Assembly (NCBI GenBank): GCA_019828565.1
Contig: JAHDYR010000041.1
Location: 111,665 to 175,664 of the forward strand
Source: Carpediemonas membranifera
Taxonomy: Eukaryota > Fornicata
Direction of reading: 5' to 3'
Length of the DNA stretch: 64,000 bases
Position numbers and translations under genes: made by a program. Below the pieces are notes generated by a model that made no database searches, was not told the origin of the DNA, and was given only the letters and a program-made list of their open reading frames with translations. Positions 29,509-40,630 of this stretch are shown here, piece by piece; within the stretch, counting starts at the first letter, position 1; each line of letters starts with the position of its first letter.

Positions 29509-31104
29509 ATGAGCAGCGCTAGTTCATATGAGTACACCAAGGACCTATTTATAGCGTCTTTCCGGCTCTGTTTCCATAGAACACTGACAATCCCCGGGGA
29601 TATACCCTCAATCCTCAAACTCGCCTTTTTCAACCACTTCGACGAAGAAATGCCCTCGAGTGTGGCTTTTGAGATCCCCAACAGAGCAAGTGTTGATGTT
29701 GTCCAAATTAGCTTTGCAGAGCGCCAAATGATGGAAGCCATACTGTCAATGATTCCCCCTCTCAAACCATCCGCGCAAGCCCTCCTCGACTGCGCCCGCT
29801 CCATCCTCACAGACGGCCCCCCGCTTTCCATGAACATCCCATTGGCTCCAGGTCAGGAGCTCCCCGTTGCCCTTCACACGCTCAACCAGGGCACGTTGTG
29901 GGCGTGTCTGATGGGTGCTGGGGCCAACCCAGACCTCGAGGACATGGTTCTGAGGCGGTGTCAGAGCCAAGGCCCAGGCGAAATCGAGATGCACAGCAAG
30001 ATCCGCCGCATTTTCACTCCAGACGACAAGTGCCTCTGGTTCCTCTGCCGCAAGTTCCACTTCTCGCTGAACGTCGCCGAGAAGGACGGTGAGAGCTTTC
30101 AGTGCAATGCGTACGATAGATGCTACCACCACCGCATGTACATGGGCCGACTCTTCATGCTCGACACTGAGCACCACGCCGCCCTCACCAGGGCCAGAAT
30201 GCCCAGGGCCCTCAAGGTTTTCAGCGATGATTCCACCCAGATCGCCAAGACGCCCAAGGGCCTGTGGGCCTGGGGCAAATGCCATCGGAATGACAAATCC
30301 AGGTTCTCTGCCCCGTTCCGCCTCACCTTCCCCGAATGCCCCAGAGTATCCCACCTCGAGGCCAGCCTGCCCCCCTGGGAGAAGCACAGGATGGTGGTCG
30401 ATGTATCACTATGGGCAATAGAGGCCTTTATACTCACCCCTGTCGGCACTATCGAATCAAGAGGGCCTGGGAACGTCTTCAAAGAGGTCGCTTTGCCGAC
30501 AGGATTTGTTCCTGATCACATCCTACATGGATTTAAGACAACTATCCTCTCCATGGGCGATCGTCAAATGATAAGCGGTTGGAACGGCTGTGGACGGTTG
30601 GGTCTTGGGCACAAGAAGAAGCTTTCTGGCTTCATTGACCTTCCCCATCCGGTGGAACAGATCATATTTTGCGATTATAACAACTTTAGCATCTTCGAGA
30701 GTGACAACCGATTGCTATTTGCTGGCAGAGTTCCTGAATACCTTGAATCGTTTGTTGATTTGTATGAGGGCGAGAAATGCGTCACACCAACCCATATAGA
30801 GCTGCCATATCTGCGGACGAAAGGATTCTTCGCCGGGGAGGCGTGGGTCATCTGGGTCACTGAAGGCAAGAGTTATGTCTCGTGCAATTTTGGTGGCTTA
30901 GACAAGTTTTATGTCCCCTTTGAGGCCAGATATGCTTCCATAGATGGCGATCTAGTCGAGAAACCTGCTGATGGCTGCAAATTCTGCAATTCAGCCGGTC
31001 AATGGCTCGAAGTAGTGCGCGTGGCTTCCTTCGTGGCCGAGATGCGTGAGTGTGAGTCGCCCAGAGGTGTTGAAGTTGACACGATCGATAATGTAAAGAC
31101 GTAA
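29509..31104 (+). CDS. RCC1-like beta-propeller protein (block M)
   Basis: 531 residues, start MSSASSYEYTKDLF, matching MSSASSSPSAIKEAL in R. The N-terminal 150 residues are helical. From about residue 230 there are RCC1-type blade motifs: KGLWAWGKCHRND, SGWNGCGRLGLGHKKKL, DNRLLFAGRVPEYL and the VEQIIFCDYNNFSIF strand. The family is a seven-bladed propeller often acting as guanine-nucleotide exchange or chromatin-binding module. Here blades are divergent and the count is uncertain. Its 5' flank is the inverted 671-bp repeat end, so it shares promoter sequence with the chromodomain gene. Confidence 0.7.
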   Translation: MSSASSYEYTKDLFIASFRLCFHRTLTIPGDIPSILKLAFFNHFDEEMPSSVAFEIPNRASVDVVQISFAERQMMEAILSMIPPLKPSAQALLDCARSILTDGPPLSMNIPLAPGQELPVALHTLNQGTLWACLMGAGANPDLEDMVLRRCQSQGPGEIEMHSKIRRIFTPDDKCLWFLCRKFHFSLNVAEKDGESFQCNAYDRCYHHRMYMGRLFMLDTEHHAALTRARMPRALKVFSDDSTQIAKTPKGLWAWGKCHRNDKSRFSAPFRLTFPECPRVSHLEASLPPWEKHRMVVDVSLWAIEAFILTPVGTIESRGPGNVFKEVALPTGFVPDHILHGFKTTILSMGDRQMISGWNGCGRLGLGHKKKLSGFIDLPHPVEQIIFCDYNNFSIFESDNRLLFAGRVPEYLESFVDLYEGEKCVTPTHIELPYLRTKGFFAGEAWVIWVTEGKSYVSCNFGGLDKFYVPFEARYASIDGDLVEKPADGCKFCNSAGQWLEVVRVASFVAEMRECESPRGVEVDTIDNVKT

Positions 31105-31121
31105 AGCTAAGTATTTCTGTG

Positions 31122-33860
31122 ATGACGAATTCTCTGATAACGTGGGTTCTCGGGAATCTTGTCGTCTCATTCCCGCCTGATACGACCGGTGACCACATAT
31201 GTTGCGCCATATACTCGCATCTCTTCTCCTCTCGTCTCCCAGGCTTCAATAAGAGAAAGATACACGAAGAAAACGTATTCCAGCACGCCATCCGGGAATT
31301 GGGCAGCATGAGGAACGATATAAGCCAATGTTTCACCAGCAACGTGAAGAACGATTGGAAGCGTGCAGTCCAAAGGATGACTTCTTCCAACCTTGTCACA
31401 GTTCATCCAGTCAACGACGAAGTTGAACGTTTGCGTGCCCGCGTTCAGGAGCTAGAGAAGCAATTGCGTGACACGACCTGCTTGCTGGACATGATGAGCT
31501 CGCTGAACGCCATTCTGTCCGGCAAGAACAACGACACGGCATTCCACTCGATGTTCAACAGCTTTGCGAGTCGGCTGGGACTAGACACGATAGGAAGGAC
31601 TCAGAAGCGCCGGGAGCCGATTGCCGGGCTGGACATGAGCATACTCAATATCCCAGGCCTTCGCGAGGCACTGTCGGAGGAGGAGGTGGCCGATCTGTCT
31701 TGCTTCATTCCCGTGGAGTATGCCATCCAAGAGGCTGGCGTCACAGTCACAGCTGACAGCTCCAGGCTGACTGTCCCTATCGGTCAGACCGTCAATTTCA
31801 TTGGTTCGCAGGAGCTCATTGACGCAACCGTGGAACGTCTGCAGCTCACCCCGACTGACGCTGTCCGCTTTGGCCAGACAACCAAGCTACTATATGCAGA
31901 CGCGATAGATGCGAAACAGGCACGTGATACTGTCCGGGCCGACAGGATTCATAGACGGCAGGGACTTCGCTCTACAATTATTTCCCCCAACCCCTGGGAT
32001 TTTGTTAGTTCGGTTTTCTTTGACTGTGAGGCCATATGCACCTCGGTCCTTCTTCGTCCGATGGCATTTGTTGCCGATAAGCCTGCTCGGAAGACATGTC
32101 TGGAGGTATGCGCAAAGGACGACGAAGTTGAGGCTGGCAGGGTCTTCAACCTTGAGTTGTGCCTGTGGGTTGACGGCTGGAAGCATGGAACTACTGCAGT
32201 TAAGTTCAGGCTTGGTGACAAGGAGGGCATTGCCATTCCTGGGAAGTTGACCCGGGTCTTCACACTCTTGGAGTTCATCGGCCACGAGGACCAAATTCCA
32301 TCTTTGTACCCCCGTATTGCTGCGGAGATCAGTAACTTGGTTAACCTCCACTTCTGTGTCCGGCAGACTGGCGCTATTGCCCAAATTTGCCGCGTCCATA
32401 CCCTGGCCGACAACAAGGCTCTCCAAGTTCTGCTCGGAACCATGCGCGGCGGCAAGAACAGGTGTGTGTTTTCTGTTCTCAGTGATTCAGAGTTCATTTC
32501 CAACCCGTATGGATTCAGTACCATACGCGATCGTATCGCCGCTGCCAACCCACAGTACAAGGTCATCTCTGTGCAGTTATCCGACCTACTCCTCCGCCGA
32601 CAGATGTACTACGCGGCACAAAAGCAAGAGATTGATCATCTGAGCAGTACACTGGGCCCAGGCAGACGAGTGAGGATCAAAGAGAAGGATCGGATCACCT
32701 TGGATCTTCAACACCGGTACGGTAAGTACAAGTGGGATGAGAATCAGTTCATCCCTCTGTTCCAGGACAGCCCTGCTCTTGCCGAGTTGACAACAGTCGC
32801 CCCGCCGCTGATGCACACCAGCCATGAGCTCCTTGAGCAAGTCGCGTGTCTGGTTAAGATGTTTCCACAACCACCACGCAACCCAGAACTCTCTTTCTGG
32901 CGTCAGCAGAGCGGCAATACTGAGTTCGTCAGAACAGTTGGCTGCAACGAGCAAGAGAGAGCTCGTGCAAGACTGGCAGTCCTGGCTACCTCACATATCA
33001 CGTGTGTGCCAGAGTGTGTGAGAGAGCTTTTCCGTGTCATCGCTCACCTCCAGCATCTTTACTACTCGATGGAGGACCCGACCCCTGAGCTGATCCGCTG
33101 GCATTGGGTCGCCGCCGCAGTCATACACGCGTTCCACACCGCAATGAGCATCTGCCCTGATGGCTCATACCGCACCAAGACCAAGAGTGCGGAAATGAAG
33201 AAGCCTTGTGTCATAACCCTTAAGATGCACGCTGCCGTTGCAGTCATTCCGTTGATCCATCAGGAGACTATGCTCCCTCTGACGTTCATGCTGGAGGAAC
33301 ATTTTGAGCGATCATTCCTGCCCAACATGGAGATGAAGCAACGCGCTCAGAGAGCTCGAATTCTGCATCTCGTCAGTCTGATGTCCCAGGCGAAGTACAT
33401 CAAGCGTGCGTTGCTGAGGACTGAGTCCGCTGGCAGGAGACAGCACAGCATTCCGGCGCTGGGAACACTTGTTGCCATGCATGTACATGAGTGCGTGAAG
33501 AGTGCCCAGATGTGGAAGAAGGTGCGCGGAATGAGTGTGGATCCATTGGAGAACGCAGGTCTAGACCAGCTGAAACGTGATCTCACCACGTTCTGGCGAA
33601 CATTCGACTCGAGAATGGCACAGGATGTGATGACATGCCAGGTAGTCTGGGACGATGGTATGCTGCACTGCCAGTTACCAAAGCGCACGGAACCGCGTAA
33701 TCCCGTGGAAATCACGGTATGTATATGCGAACATTTGGGAGCTGGTCACGATTCGTCTGATGACGAGGCTTATCGCCCAGGGAAGTCGAGGAAGAGTGCC
33801 AAGAAACGGAAACAGCCTACTATTCCGTCATTTGGTGGGTTCCAGCCAGACAATGAGTAA
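31122..33860 (+). CDS. GCNEQ protein, putative DDE-type transposase (block M)
   Basis: 912 residues and intact. The N-terminus has a coiled coil (DEVERLRARVQELEKQL). Shared landmarks in order are CLWVDGW (D351), HTLADNKA (D430), PPLMHTSHELLEQV near 580, RTVGCNEQ (E610), then HLQHLYYS and a long helical C-terminus ending with CICEH and a basic tail. Three invariant acidic residues in RNase-H-like contexts, with an LMH motif before the third, recall eukaryotic cut-and-paste transposases. No nucleotide-binding motif is seen. The RCC1-like gene ends just upstream on the same strand. Confidence 0.65.
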   Translation: MTNSLITWVLGNLVVSFPPDTTGDHICCAIYSHLFSSRLPGFNKRKIHEENVFQHAIRELGSMRNDISQCFTSNVKNDWKRAVQRMTSSNLVTVHPVNDEVERLRARVQELEKQLRDTTCLLDMMSSLNAILSGKNNDTAFHSMFNSFASRLGLDTIGRTQKRREPIAGLDMSILNIPGLREALSEEEVADLSCFIPVEYAIQEAGVTVTADSSRLTVPIGQTVNFIGSQELIDATVERLQLTPTDAVRFGQTTKLLYADAIDAKQARDTVRADRIHRRQGLRSTIISPNPWDFVSSVFFDCEAICTSVLLRPMAFVADKPARKTCLEVCAKDDEVEAGRVFNLELCLWVDGWKHGTTAVKFRLGDKEGIAIPGKLTRVFTLLEFIGHEDQIPSLYPRIAAEISNLVNLHFCVRQTGAIAQICRVHTLADNKALQVLLGTMRGGKNRCVFSVLSDSEFISNPYGFSTIRDRIAAANPQYKVISVQLSDLLLRRQMYYAAQKQEIDHLSSTLGPGRRVRIKEKDRITLDLQHRYGKYKWDENQFIPLFQDSPALAELTTVAPPLMHTSHELLEQVACLVKMFPQPPRNPELSFWRQQSGNTEFVRTVGCNEQERARARLAVLATSHITCVPECVRELFRVIAHLQHLYYSMEDPTPELIRWHWVAAAVIHAFHTAMSICPDGSYRTKTKSAEMKKPCVITLKMHAAVAVIPLIHQETMLPLTFMLEEHFERSFLPNMEMKQRAQRARILHLVSLMSQAKYIKRALLRTESAGRRQHSIPALGTLVAMHVHECVKSAQMWKKVRGMSVDPLENAGLDQLKRDLTTFWRTFDSRMAQDVMTCQVVWDDGMLHCQLPKRTEPRNPVEITVCICEHLGAGHDSSDDEAYRPGKSRKSAKKRKQPTIPSFGGFQPDNE

Positions 33861-34017
33861 GTTTGAAGAATATAAAGAAGGATTTATGGCGAGACACCCG
33901 TTTATGAATTTACTCGATTGTATGTAATATGATACAGTTCCACGCTTCAGCCGACGGAAGGCTCCTTTATCGGGACCTTTCGTAAATCCGAAGAAAGAAG
34001 TGCGCAATTCGGACAAG

Positions 34018-34290
34018 ATGGATCAATATGAAGAAAGAAGTGATAGCTCAAAGCTGATCAGCCACAAACTGGCGTTTAACGTTTGTGATCGCGAGATTTC
34101 GGCCTGCATGCGCGTTGTTTCCAAGTGTTTGTCCATTCAAGATGTCGCTGCCGAGGTTAACCACATTAATGAGAATCTTTACCTCGATTCACGCATACCG
34201 AAAGAGCTGAACGCAATTGTGCGTTCTTCTCGCATCATTGAAGAAGCTGTGATTGCATTCGCCACAAACAGCATAGTTCGCGGTCAGTAA
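34018..34290 (+). CDS. Small protein of unknown function (90 residues)
   Basis: ATG at 34,018, sequence beginning MDQYEERSDSSKLISHKL and ending IAFATNSIVRGQ. It is helical and hydrophilic, with no homologue seen in L or R. The codons look coding-like, but support is only the frame itself and its position 157 bp after the GCNEQ gene. Confidence 0.4.
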   Translation: MDQYEERSDSSKLISHKLAFNVCDREISACMRVVSKCLSIQDVAAEVNHINENLYLDSRIPKELNAIVRSSRIIEEAVIAFATNSIVRGQ

Positions 34291-34893
34291 CCACTGATGG
34301 CGCGAATCTTGATGCACATTGGCTTCTTAGTGCCTGCGTGGATGTTTGATGTTGTTTTCGTTTCTTTTCGCGAGGTTCGAAGACTCTTTGTATTCATTTT
34401 CATCGTCTTTGGAAATAAATCGACTGAATCTTTCTCGAGTCATTCATTGAATTGCTTGGAATAGGTTTAATTTAAATGGAAATGGATGTGCTAGTCCTCC
34501 TCTACGCCTGAATGCGGACACGGCGCATACTGTCTTTTTCGAAATATCCAAAGTGAGTGCAAATAAAAATAAATAAAGTTGTACCCTCAGGATACTTCTA
34601 TAGTTAGGTACTACTCATGGGAGAAGTTTCCTCTCTTTCTGAACTTCCTACAGAGCAGCAGCCTCAATTCTCGCAAAAACCAGTGAATCTTTTTAATATC
34701 TCGCGATTGTACGTTGGAATATTCCCATAGATCTAGCTCGTGTCCTTATTTGCCTTGAACTAACCTTTACTAGATCTATAGAAATATTCCTACGCTCAAT
34801 CTTGAGATTGGAAGAAGATTTGGTCGAAAAATGGGCAAAAATGGGTACCATACCCACCTCTTGACCGAATTTTAATGAATTTTTTAAAGATAC
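34291..34893. other. Right flank of block M, non-coding
   Basis: AT-rich, with no gene. It contains an imperfect inverted repeat at 34,715-34,790 (GGAATATT..ATAGATCTAG and its complement) and a GGGTACCATACCCACC half-palindrome at 34,851 resembling the L-end palindrome that follows. Confidence 0.5.
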
Positions 34894-34961
34894 TGGGTAC
34901 CTTACCCATGGGTAAGGTACCCATTCGAGGTGGGTACCTCACCCCCCCCGGAGACAGTATG
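34894..34961. repeat. Outer end of L' with 30-bp palindrome
   Basis: Inverse of 10,526-10,590, including the perfect palindrome (34,894-34,923) and the C-run. One base of run length differs. The 5.1-kb insertion begins right after CAGTATG. Confidence 0.65.
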
Positions 34962-35504
34962 GGATCATGCCAATTGCCGATCTCAGCTCTATGGAGCTAA
35001 GTGCACTTGAGCTCTGAGCCAAGTCTTCTGATTCCATCTTATCGCCGATAAAAAATTGCAAATTTTGAGATACAGAAGATTGAATCTGTCCCCCAGAAAA
35101 CCGAACATACTCCGATGATGTATACTGACTATATACCGTAGTATGGCCTGCTTTCTGGGGGACAGCTTCATTCTTTTGATTGGTTGATTCAGTCATTAGT
35201 TCCCGGCGACTGAGAAGGAGTTGACGCATAAAAACAACAGAGGATACTCTTTAGAACACACAGACTTTGCTGACAAGGCCACTTGGTCGTACGACCACTT
35301 TTGCCTTCGACCTTAAAATGCGAGAGGCAATTTGCTCGACCACCAATCTCGCACATGTTACATCAAGCATGGATATGTCATTAATGCACTCGCATCTATC
35401 ATTTCAGCTGCTTCTTAGGACTTCGAACGCCCTGAAGCACGAATAAGGAATTTGCGTTTATCCTCCGTATATCCCCGGATTAACTGGCCATTCTAACAGT
35501 ATGC
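34962..35504. repeat. Left terminal inverted repeat of 5.1-kb insertion
   Basis: Pairs with 39,545-40,090. It carries a frame of about 90-100 residues (MRQLLLSRRELMTESTNQ...) in each arm, interrupted differently, which I do not call a gene. The inner end abuts the retroelement reading frame exactly. Confidence 0.8.
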
Positions 35505-37746
35505 GCGAGACACAAGCCAGAAGCCTTCGCCCTTGCCCTGAAGCCACTACTTGTCGATGTGGCCGAAGGCGTCCCGTACACAAACGTTCTGGCCCACTCC
35601 CGCCTCGTCCCACTGCCCAAGCCTGGCAAACCCGACGAGGTCCGGCCCATCGCCATGGGAGAGGCCCTTCGTCGAGTAGCAGCCAAGCTACTAGCCAAGG
35701 CGGTTACCGCGTCCCTCGCGGATGACCCTCTCCTCGATGACCAGTACGGGCGGGGTGAGTCGTGCGGCACAGAAGTTATGGGTCTGCGCCTGCAAGAAGC
35801 GTATTCCCGTGGCCAAAGCATCTGCGCCGTTGATCTCAGCAATGCGTACGGCACCATGCCCCGCAAATTGTTGAGGTCCACAGCCGCCGCGGCCTGCCCT
35901 GTTGCGATCCCGTACTTTGACGCCGTATATGGCAATGGAAGGCTGGTTCTGCCGTCCGGCCGCGTCGTCGAGTCCCTAGAGGGCATCGCTCAAGGAGACC
36001 CACTGTCCCCCATTCTGTTCACGCTGGCCATGCGGCCAATCATCGACACGCTGAAGACGAAATGGGGCGGCGAGTGGGTTGCCTACCAGGACGACGTCAC
36101 ATGGATTGCCCCCCGGGGACGACTAGCGGCGCCATCCAGGGCTTTTTCGATGGAGCTTGTGAAGCTTTCCGACAAATTGGCGTAACAATGAAACCGGCTA
36201 AATGCCAGTGGATTTGTGCATCCGCGCCGCAGAATGCACGTACTGTTCGCGTTACGTGCTCGCCAACTGGAGTAATCGTGGGAATTCCCATTGGCGGCAT
36301 CGAAGCGGAACGGATGCAGCTCATGACGAAGCTAGACGAGCAGAAACAGATGTTGCTTAGTGTGGTGTCGATGGTTGAAGACATTGGAACGGATGGGACG
36401 TCCGTTGCTCTGAATCTTATCCGTTCGTGTATTCTGCCGAAGCTTTCATTTTTGATGAGATCTGTCGATCCAGCCCAACACCGTGAGACCATACGAAACT
36501 TCGAGTCCAACGTCCTGACGCCGGCGATTGCGAGAATTCTTCTCCTAGACCCTGAGAAGTACAACTCACTCCGGCTCGGCCTCGATTTCTCCGATAACGG
36601 CCTCCGCCTGCCCACCCCGAGCATGACCTGGGACGCAGCTTACCTAGCCGCAACCGCCCAACTGCACGATGTGGGCTGGGACAGAACCCCCGACGAATCA
36701 ACCTTCGCCGCCAACGACACCTCCATCGACTGGCCTCGTGGGATGGACCAGCTCTACGGCAAGCCAGTGACTGGCCTTCAGCGCACCCTAACAAAAATCT
36801 CTCGCGCCCATGCAGCAGCCGTCGCCCCGATCGTGGAGTCGACCCCGGTGACCCCGATTCTCGCGGCCGAAGCCGCCCTGTCCCCCTCTCCTATGCGACG
36901 CCGATCCGTGGCGACCTTTTCACCACCATGGTGAGGTCACACCTCGGCGCACCACCGTTCGAGACGGACTCAACCGTCCGCTGCCCGCTCTGCGGTAACT
37001 CGAATGTGTCGTGGCAGCACACGTTGTCCTGTCCTAAGCTCCTGGAGGGTGCCAGGACCATGCGTCATGACCTAGTTCGTGACTGCGTGCGCTCCTTCCT
37101 GTGGAGTAACGACGTGCTTGCCCGCAAGGAGTTCGCCTTGAACAGTCGCACCCGCGGCTACTCGGCCGACCCAGCCTACCAGAGTAACGCTCGCGCCGAC
37201 GTCTATGTCCCGCTGCGTCGCTCTCCCACGGGCAGGGTCGCCAACGAGCCCATCATCATCGACGTGGTGATCTCGAAGGATCAGGCCAACGCCGAGTCAG
37301 ACAAGTCCGCGCAGTACCACAACTGGTCAGCCGAGCTACTGACGGCCGCCTGCGAGATCACTGGCGAAGCGTGCAGTGATGACCAGGGCGAGTCCTGGTG
37401 TGTGAGATTGTGTAAGATGGTCGGCCTGAGTGTGGGGGCCGGCCGCTTCCTGGAGCAGGAAGTGATGCGCTGCATCTGGAACGGCAACGTCCAGATCTAC
37501 TCGGATTACGTCACGCAGTTCGAGCGGGCCACAGCGCAGGACTGGCTGCGGGAATAATTTGTGCTGGAATCTCATCTCGCGTGTGGAAAGGCCGAGGGGG
37601 CCGGCGACGAGGCTGCGGGAGCAGCCGGAGGAGCCGAACAAGGGATGCCCACAGGTGACACATCTAAGTCGACACAGGCGCGGGAATACAGGCGCGAACG
37701 TCTCTGGACGCAGCGTGAAAGGAGGTTTTCGACCTATTAAACGGCG
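35504..37746 (+). pseudogene. R2/NeSL-like non-LTR retrotransposon, RT and endonuclease part (5'-truncated)
   Basis: It opens mid-protein in the reverse transcriptase (ARHKPEAFALALKPLLVDV). It continues with VPYTNVLAHSRLVPLPKPGK, ICAVDLSNAYGTMP, IAQGDPLSPILF and the catalytic VAYQDDVTW (YxDD form, Q for A). It ends with a restriction-like endonuclease region: CPLCGNSN..H..SCP, then RADVYVPL and PIIIDVVISK, and a stop at 37,557. Frames shift near C-runs at about 36,110 and 36,885. The 189-bp tail to 37,746 is 3' UTR. The RLE endonuclease after RT places it with R2/CRE/NeSL-type elements. Confidence 0.8.
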
Positions 37747-39591
37747 ATGGTAGTCTCAGTCTTTGTCAGCAAAGAAGTCGTGGAGCGGCTTCTGAGCGGG
37801 ACTGAAGGAACTATCCAGCTCGAAGATCCTGTTTCCCAGATCTTCGACGCCGTGCGCATTCTGTTTGGTAAGCATGTACCAAAATCTCTCTTTGCCGAAC
37901 ACTGGTCCTCGTACCAGAAAGTCCGCCGCCTCTTTAACGATGTAGAGCTTGTGAAAAAGCTGTTCATTCAAGATAGAGGACGTCCCGAGCGCTTCACCAA
38001 GAGAGTCTCCGAAGAACTCATTGCCACTGTGAGTCCGCTCTTCCCAGTGATCCAGAGGCCCTCAAACCGAGACTTCAAGCAGAGATTACACCAAGTACTA
38101 AGCTCAATCCAGTTGATCAGGAACCTACCGCCGCATCCCGTCCAATTCCTGATGCACCGAATGGACTCGCGAATCCGTATAGACACAGAGGGCCGTGACC
38201 ATACGCTATCCCTAGGCCGCCGCAGGGCTCTACTAGAGCAACTACGGGCGGCGGGATGCCCACGGCTCTCCACCATCGATGAGATTGACAACGGACCCGT
38301 TGCGTCAGCCCACCAAACATCAGGAACGCAAATCGAGAGGGAGGAGATGATGATCGCGGAGCTTATACCCCCGATAAGTCCACCTCTCGGCTCAGGACCA
38401 CCCACCCCCGCCCAGTCACAGGAGACAGGCATCGTGCCTAGACCTAACGACAGCGAGGAGACCAGTCGGCCCACGAATGTCCAGCCTAGACATAACGGGG
38501 CACCCGCTCCCATGCCTGGCGGCCAAAGCGTGGCTGACACCAACCACCGGGGGATGGACGTACCAACGGTCCGAGTGAACCAGGCTATCGCAGCCTTCGC
38601 TCGTGACCTACGGGACGCCATCCACCCGGACCTGCGGGAAGAGCTCTGGCGTGATGCCGACACAGTCCGCCAGACGCTTCTCTCGCCCCCCGCGCTCGAG
38701 CGAGCCATGGGGACGGAGCGCAGGAGGCACCTCACGAAGGCGCAAGCCATCGAGATTGAGACGTGTCTCCTGCGTGCCGCAGGCGGCCTAACCCTGCCCC
38801 CCCACTTCTCGCGCCGGTTCCCGTCGAACGGGATTGTGGCCAAACATGGCTCACGCCGTGTTGCGGCCGCAGCGCACATCGCTCTGGGGCTGCCGCTCCC
38901 TGCTATATTGGCGCACCCTGCAACACAGGCCACCAACAATAGGCAGACCCGAGCGCCTACAAGACCTCTTGGGTTCCTTCCAGACCCCGCCGACGTGGCT
39001 CGCATCGGCCGCAGCCGACCGACGCGGAGGGGAACCAAGGGTTATGTCCGTGCCCTCATCGGAAAGGTCACCGCCTGCGCGGCAGCCAGAGATGAGGACA
39101 AGCGCGATCGTCTCATCGACGTGATGCTGCACCCACAAACAGCACTTCGCCCCCGGAGGACCCGCCATAATCAGGTGGGAAGCACGTCGAGAAGCCGACT
39201 CGCCTACCAGCACGCCAGACGAGGGTACTACAGCAAGTCCATGAGTGCCCTGGTCTCGGAAGAACTGCAGATGACCCCAGCCGAAGCAGAGGAGAAGATG
39301 GTTCGGATGCAAGCTGACCCCTTCCAAGGCAGTCTTGATGACCTCCCAATCCGCCATCCCCTCGCCCCGCTCACCTCGGTAGAGTTCGAAACTCGGGACA
39401 TCATCGATGTCCTGAGCAGTCTTCCGGCCGACTCGGCTCCCGGTCCGTCGGGCATGAGCTTCCTCCACTTGAAGCTCGCCGCGAGACACAAGCCAGAAGC
39501 CTTCGCCCTTGCCCTGAAGCCACTACTTGTCGATGTGGCCGAAGGCATACTGTTAGAATGGCCAGTTAATCCGGGGATATACGGAGGATAA
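37747..39591 (+). pseudogene. R2/NeSL-like retrotransposon, N-terminal part (3'-truncated)
   Basis: ATG at 37,747, 614 residues. About 450 residues of N-terminal region (no clear zinc fingers) are followed by the start of the RT domain: MTPAEAEEKMVRMQ, DIIDVLSSLPADSAPGPSGMSF. The last native residues, ARHKPEAFALALKPLLVDVAEG, repeat the first residues of the upstream part (67 bp, 39,480-39,546 = 35,504-35,570). After that the frame runs 14 codons into the terminal repeat. The two parts are one protein in permuted order. Confidence 0.8.
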
Positions 39592-40090
39592 ACGCAAATT
39601 CCTTATTCGTGCTTCAGGGCGTTCGAAGTCCTAAGAAGCAGCTGAAATGATAGATGCGAGTGCATTAATGACATATCCATGCTTGATGTAACATGTGCGA
39701 GATTGGTGGTCGAGCAAATTGCCTCTCGCATTTTAAGGTCGAAGGCAAAAGTGGTCGTACGACCAAGTGGCCTTGTCAGCAAAGTCTGTGTGTTCTAAAG
39801 AGTATCCTCTGTTGTTTTTATGCGTCAACTCCTTCTCAGTCGCCGGGAACTAATGACTGAATCAACCAATCAAAAGAATGAAGCTGTCCCCCAGAAAGCA
39901 GGCCATACTACGGTGGTATATAGTCAGTATACATCATCGGAGTATGTTCGGTTTTCTGGGGGACAGATTCAATCTTCTGTATCTCAAAATTTGCATTTTT
40001 TTATCGGCGATAAGATGGAATCAGAAGACTTGGCTCAGAGCTCAAGTGCACTTAGCTCCATAGAGCTGAGATCGGCAATTGGCATGATCC
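39545..40090. repeat. Right terminal inverted repeat of 5.1-kb insertion
   Basis: Inverse of 34,962-35,504, with a few single-base differences (for example one added base in a GTGGTATA tract). Confidence 0.8.
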
Positions 40091-40630
40091 ACCGCCGCAG
40101 AAGGTGCCCAAAGAGGCGCTGACGTTGAGCGGTCGATCATGGCCGTTTAACACATCAACGGGGGCCTCATCCCATGCAGTATCCATAACTTTTTACCATT
40201 TTCTTCTAGCTGCACTGGTTGGCAAATGAGCATTTTGTGTCGCCTTCATCATGGCAATATTCGAGATCAAATCCAGATTTGCTTTTTTTGTGCACAAGGA
40301 GCACAACAGCAAATTCGCAAGTAATGCAGATGAAAATCAGATGAATCTTAATCAGGCACTCTCATACACACACTGCTTTAGTTTCGGAGCCAACGTCCAT
40401 AAACTGAAGGAGTTCTGAACATTGTTTCACCAATTGTGTGAAACTGGTGAAATTGTGAAATAGTGTTGAAACGGCCAGAGAAGAAGAAGGAACCCCGGCA
40501 GCGCAGTTGTAGCTGCTCTTATAGAGCTATAGCAACAGCCAAATTGTCTGATTTATCTCACAGACCGTTGCGCATGTACCTGCCTAGTTTTTGTACAAAA
40601 ATCTTGCTTTTTTTAAACTCTACAGAAATC
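40091..40630 (+). promoter_or_regulatory. Upstream region of GCNEQ gene (L')
   Basis: Inverse of 9,981-10,520, with TTTCACCA/TGGTGAAA palindrome at 40,424-40,452 about 180 bp before the ATG. Confidence 0.45.

Larger units (their letters stand above)
34962..40090. mobile_element. 5.1-kb insertion with about 543-bp terminal inverted repeats around a retroelement
   Basis: In block L the sequence runs CAGTATG-CC-ACCGCC without interruption (10,512-10,527, minus strand). In L' 5,129 bp lie between. The ends are exact inverses (GGATCATGCC...GGCATGATCC). Arms are 34,962-35,504 and 39,545-40,090 with a few differences. No target duplication longer than 2 bp is evident. The inside is one permuted non-LTR retroelement. 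Confidence 0.8.

Noticed and set aside
35504-39591. Penelope-like element (known for permuted tandem ends)
   Set aside because: The endonuclease is of the restriction-like type after RT with CCHC, not GIY-YIG, and the RT motifs fit R2/NeSL types.
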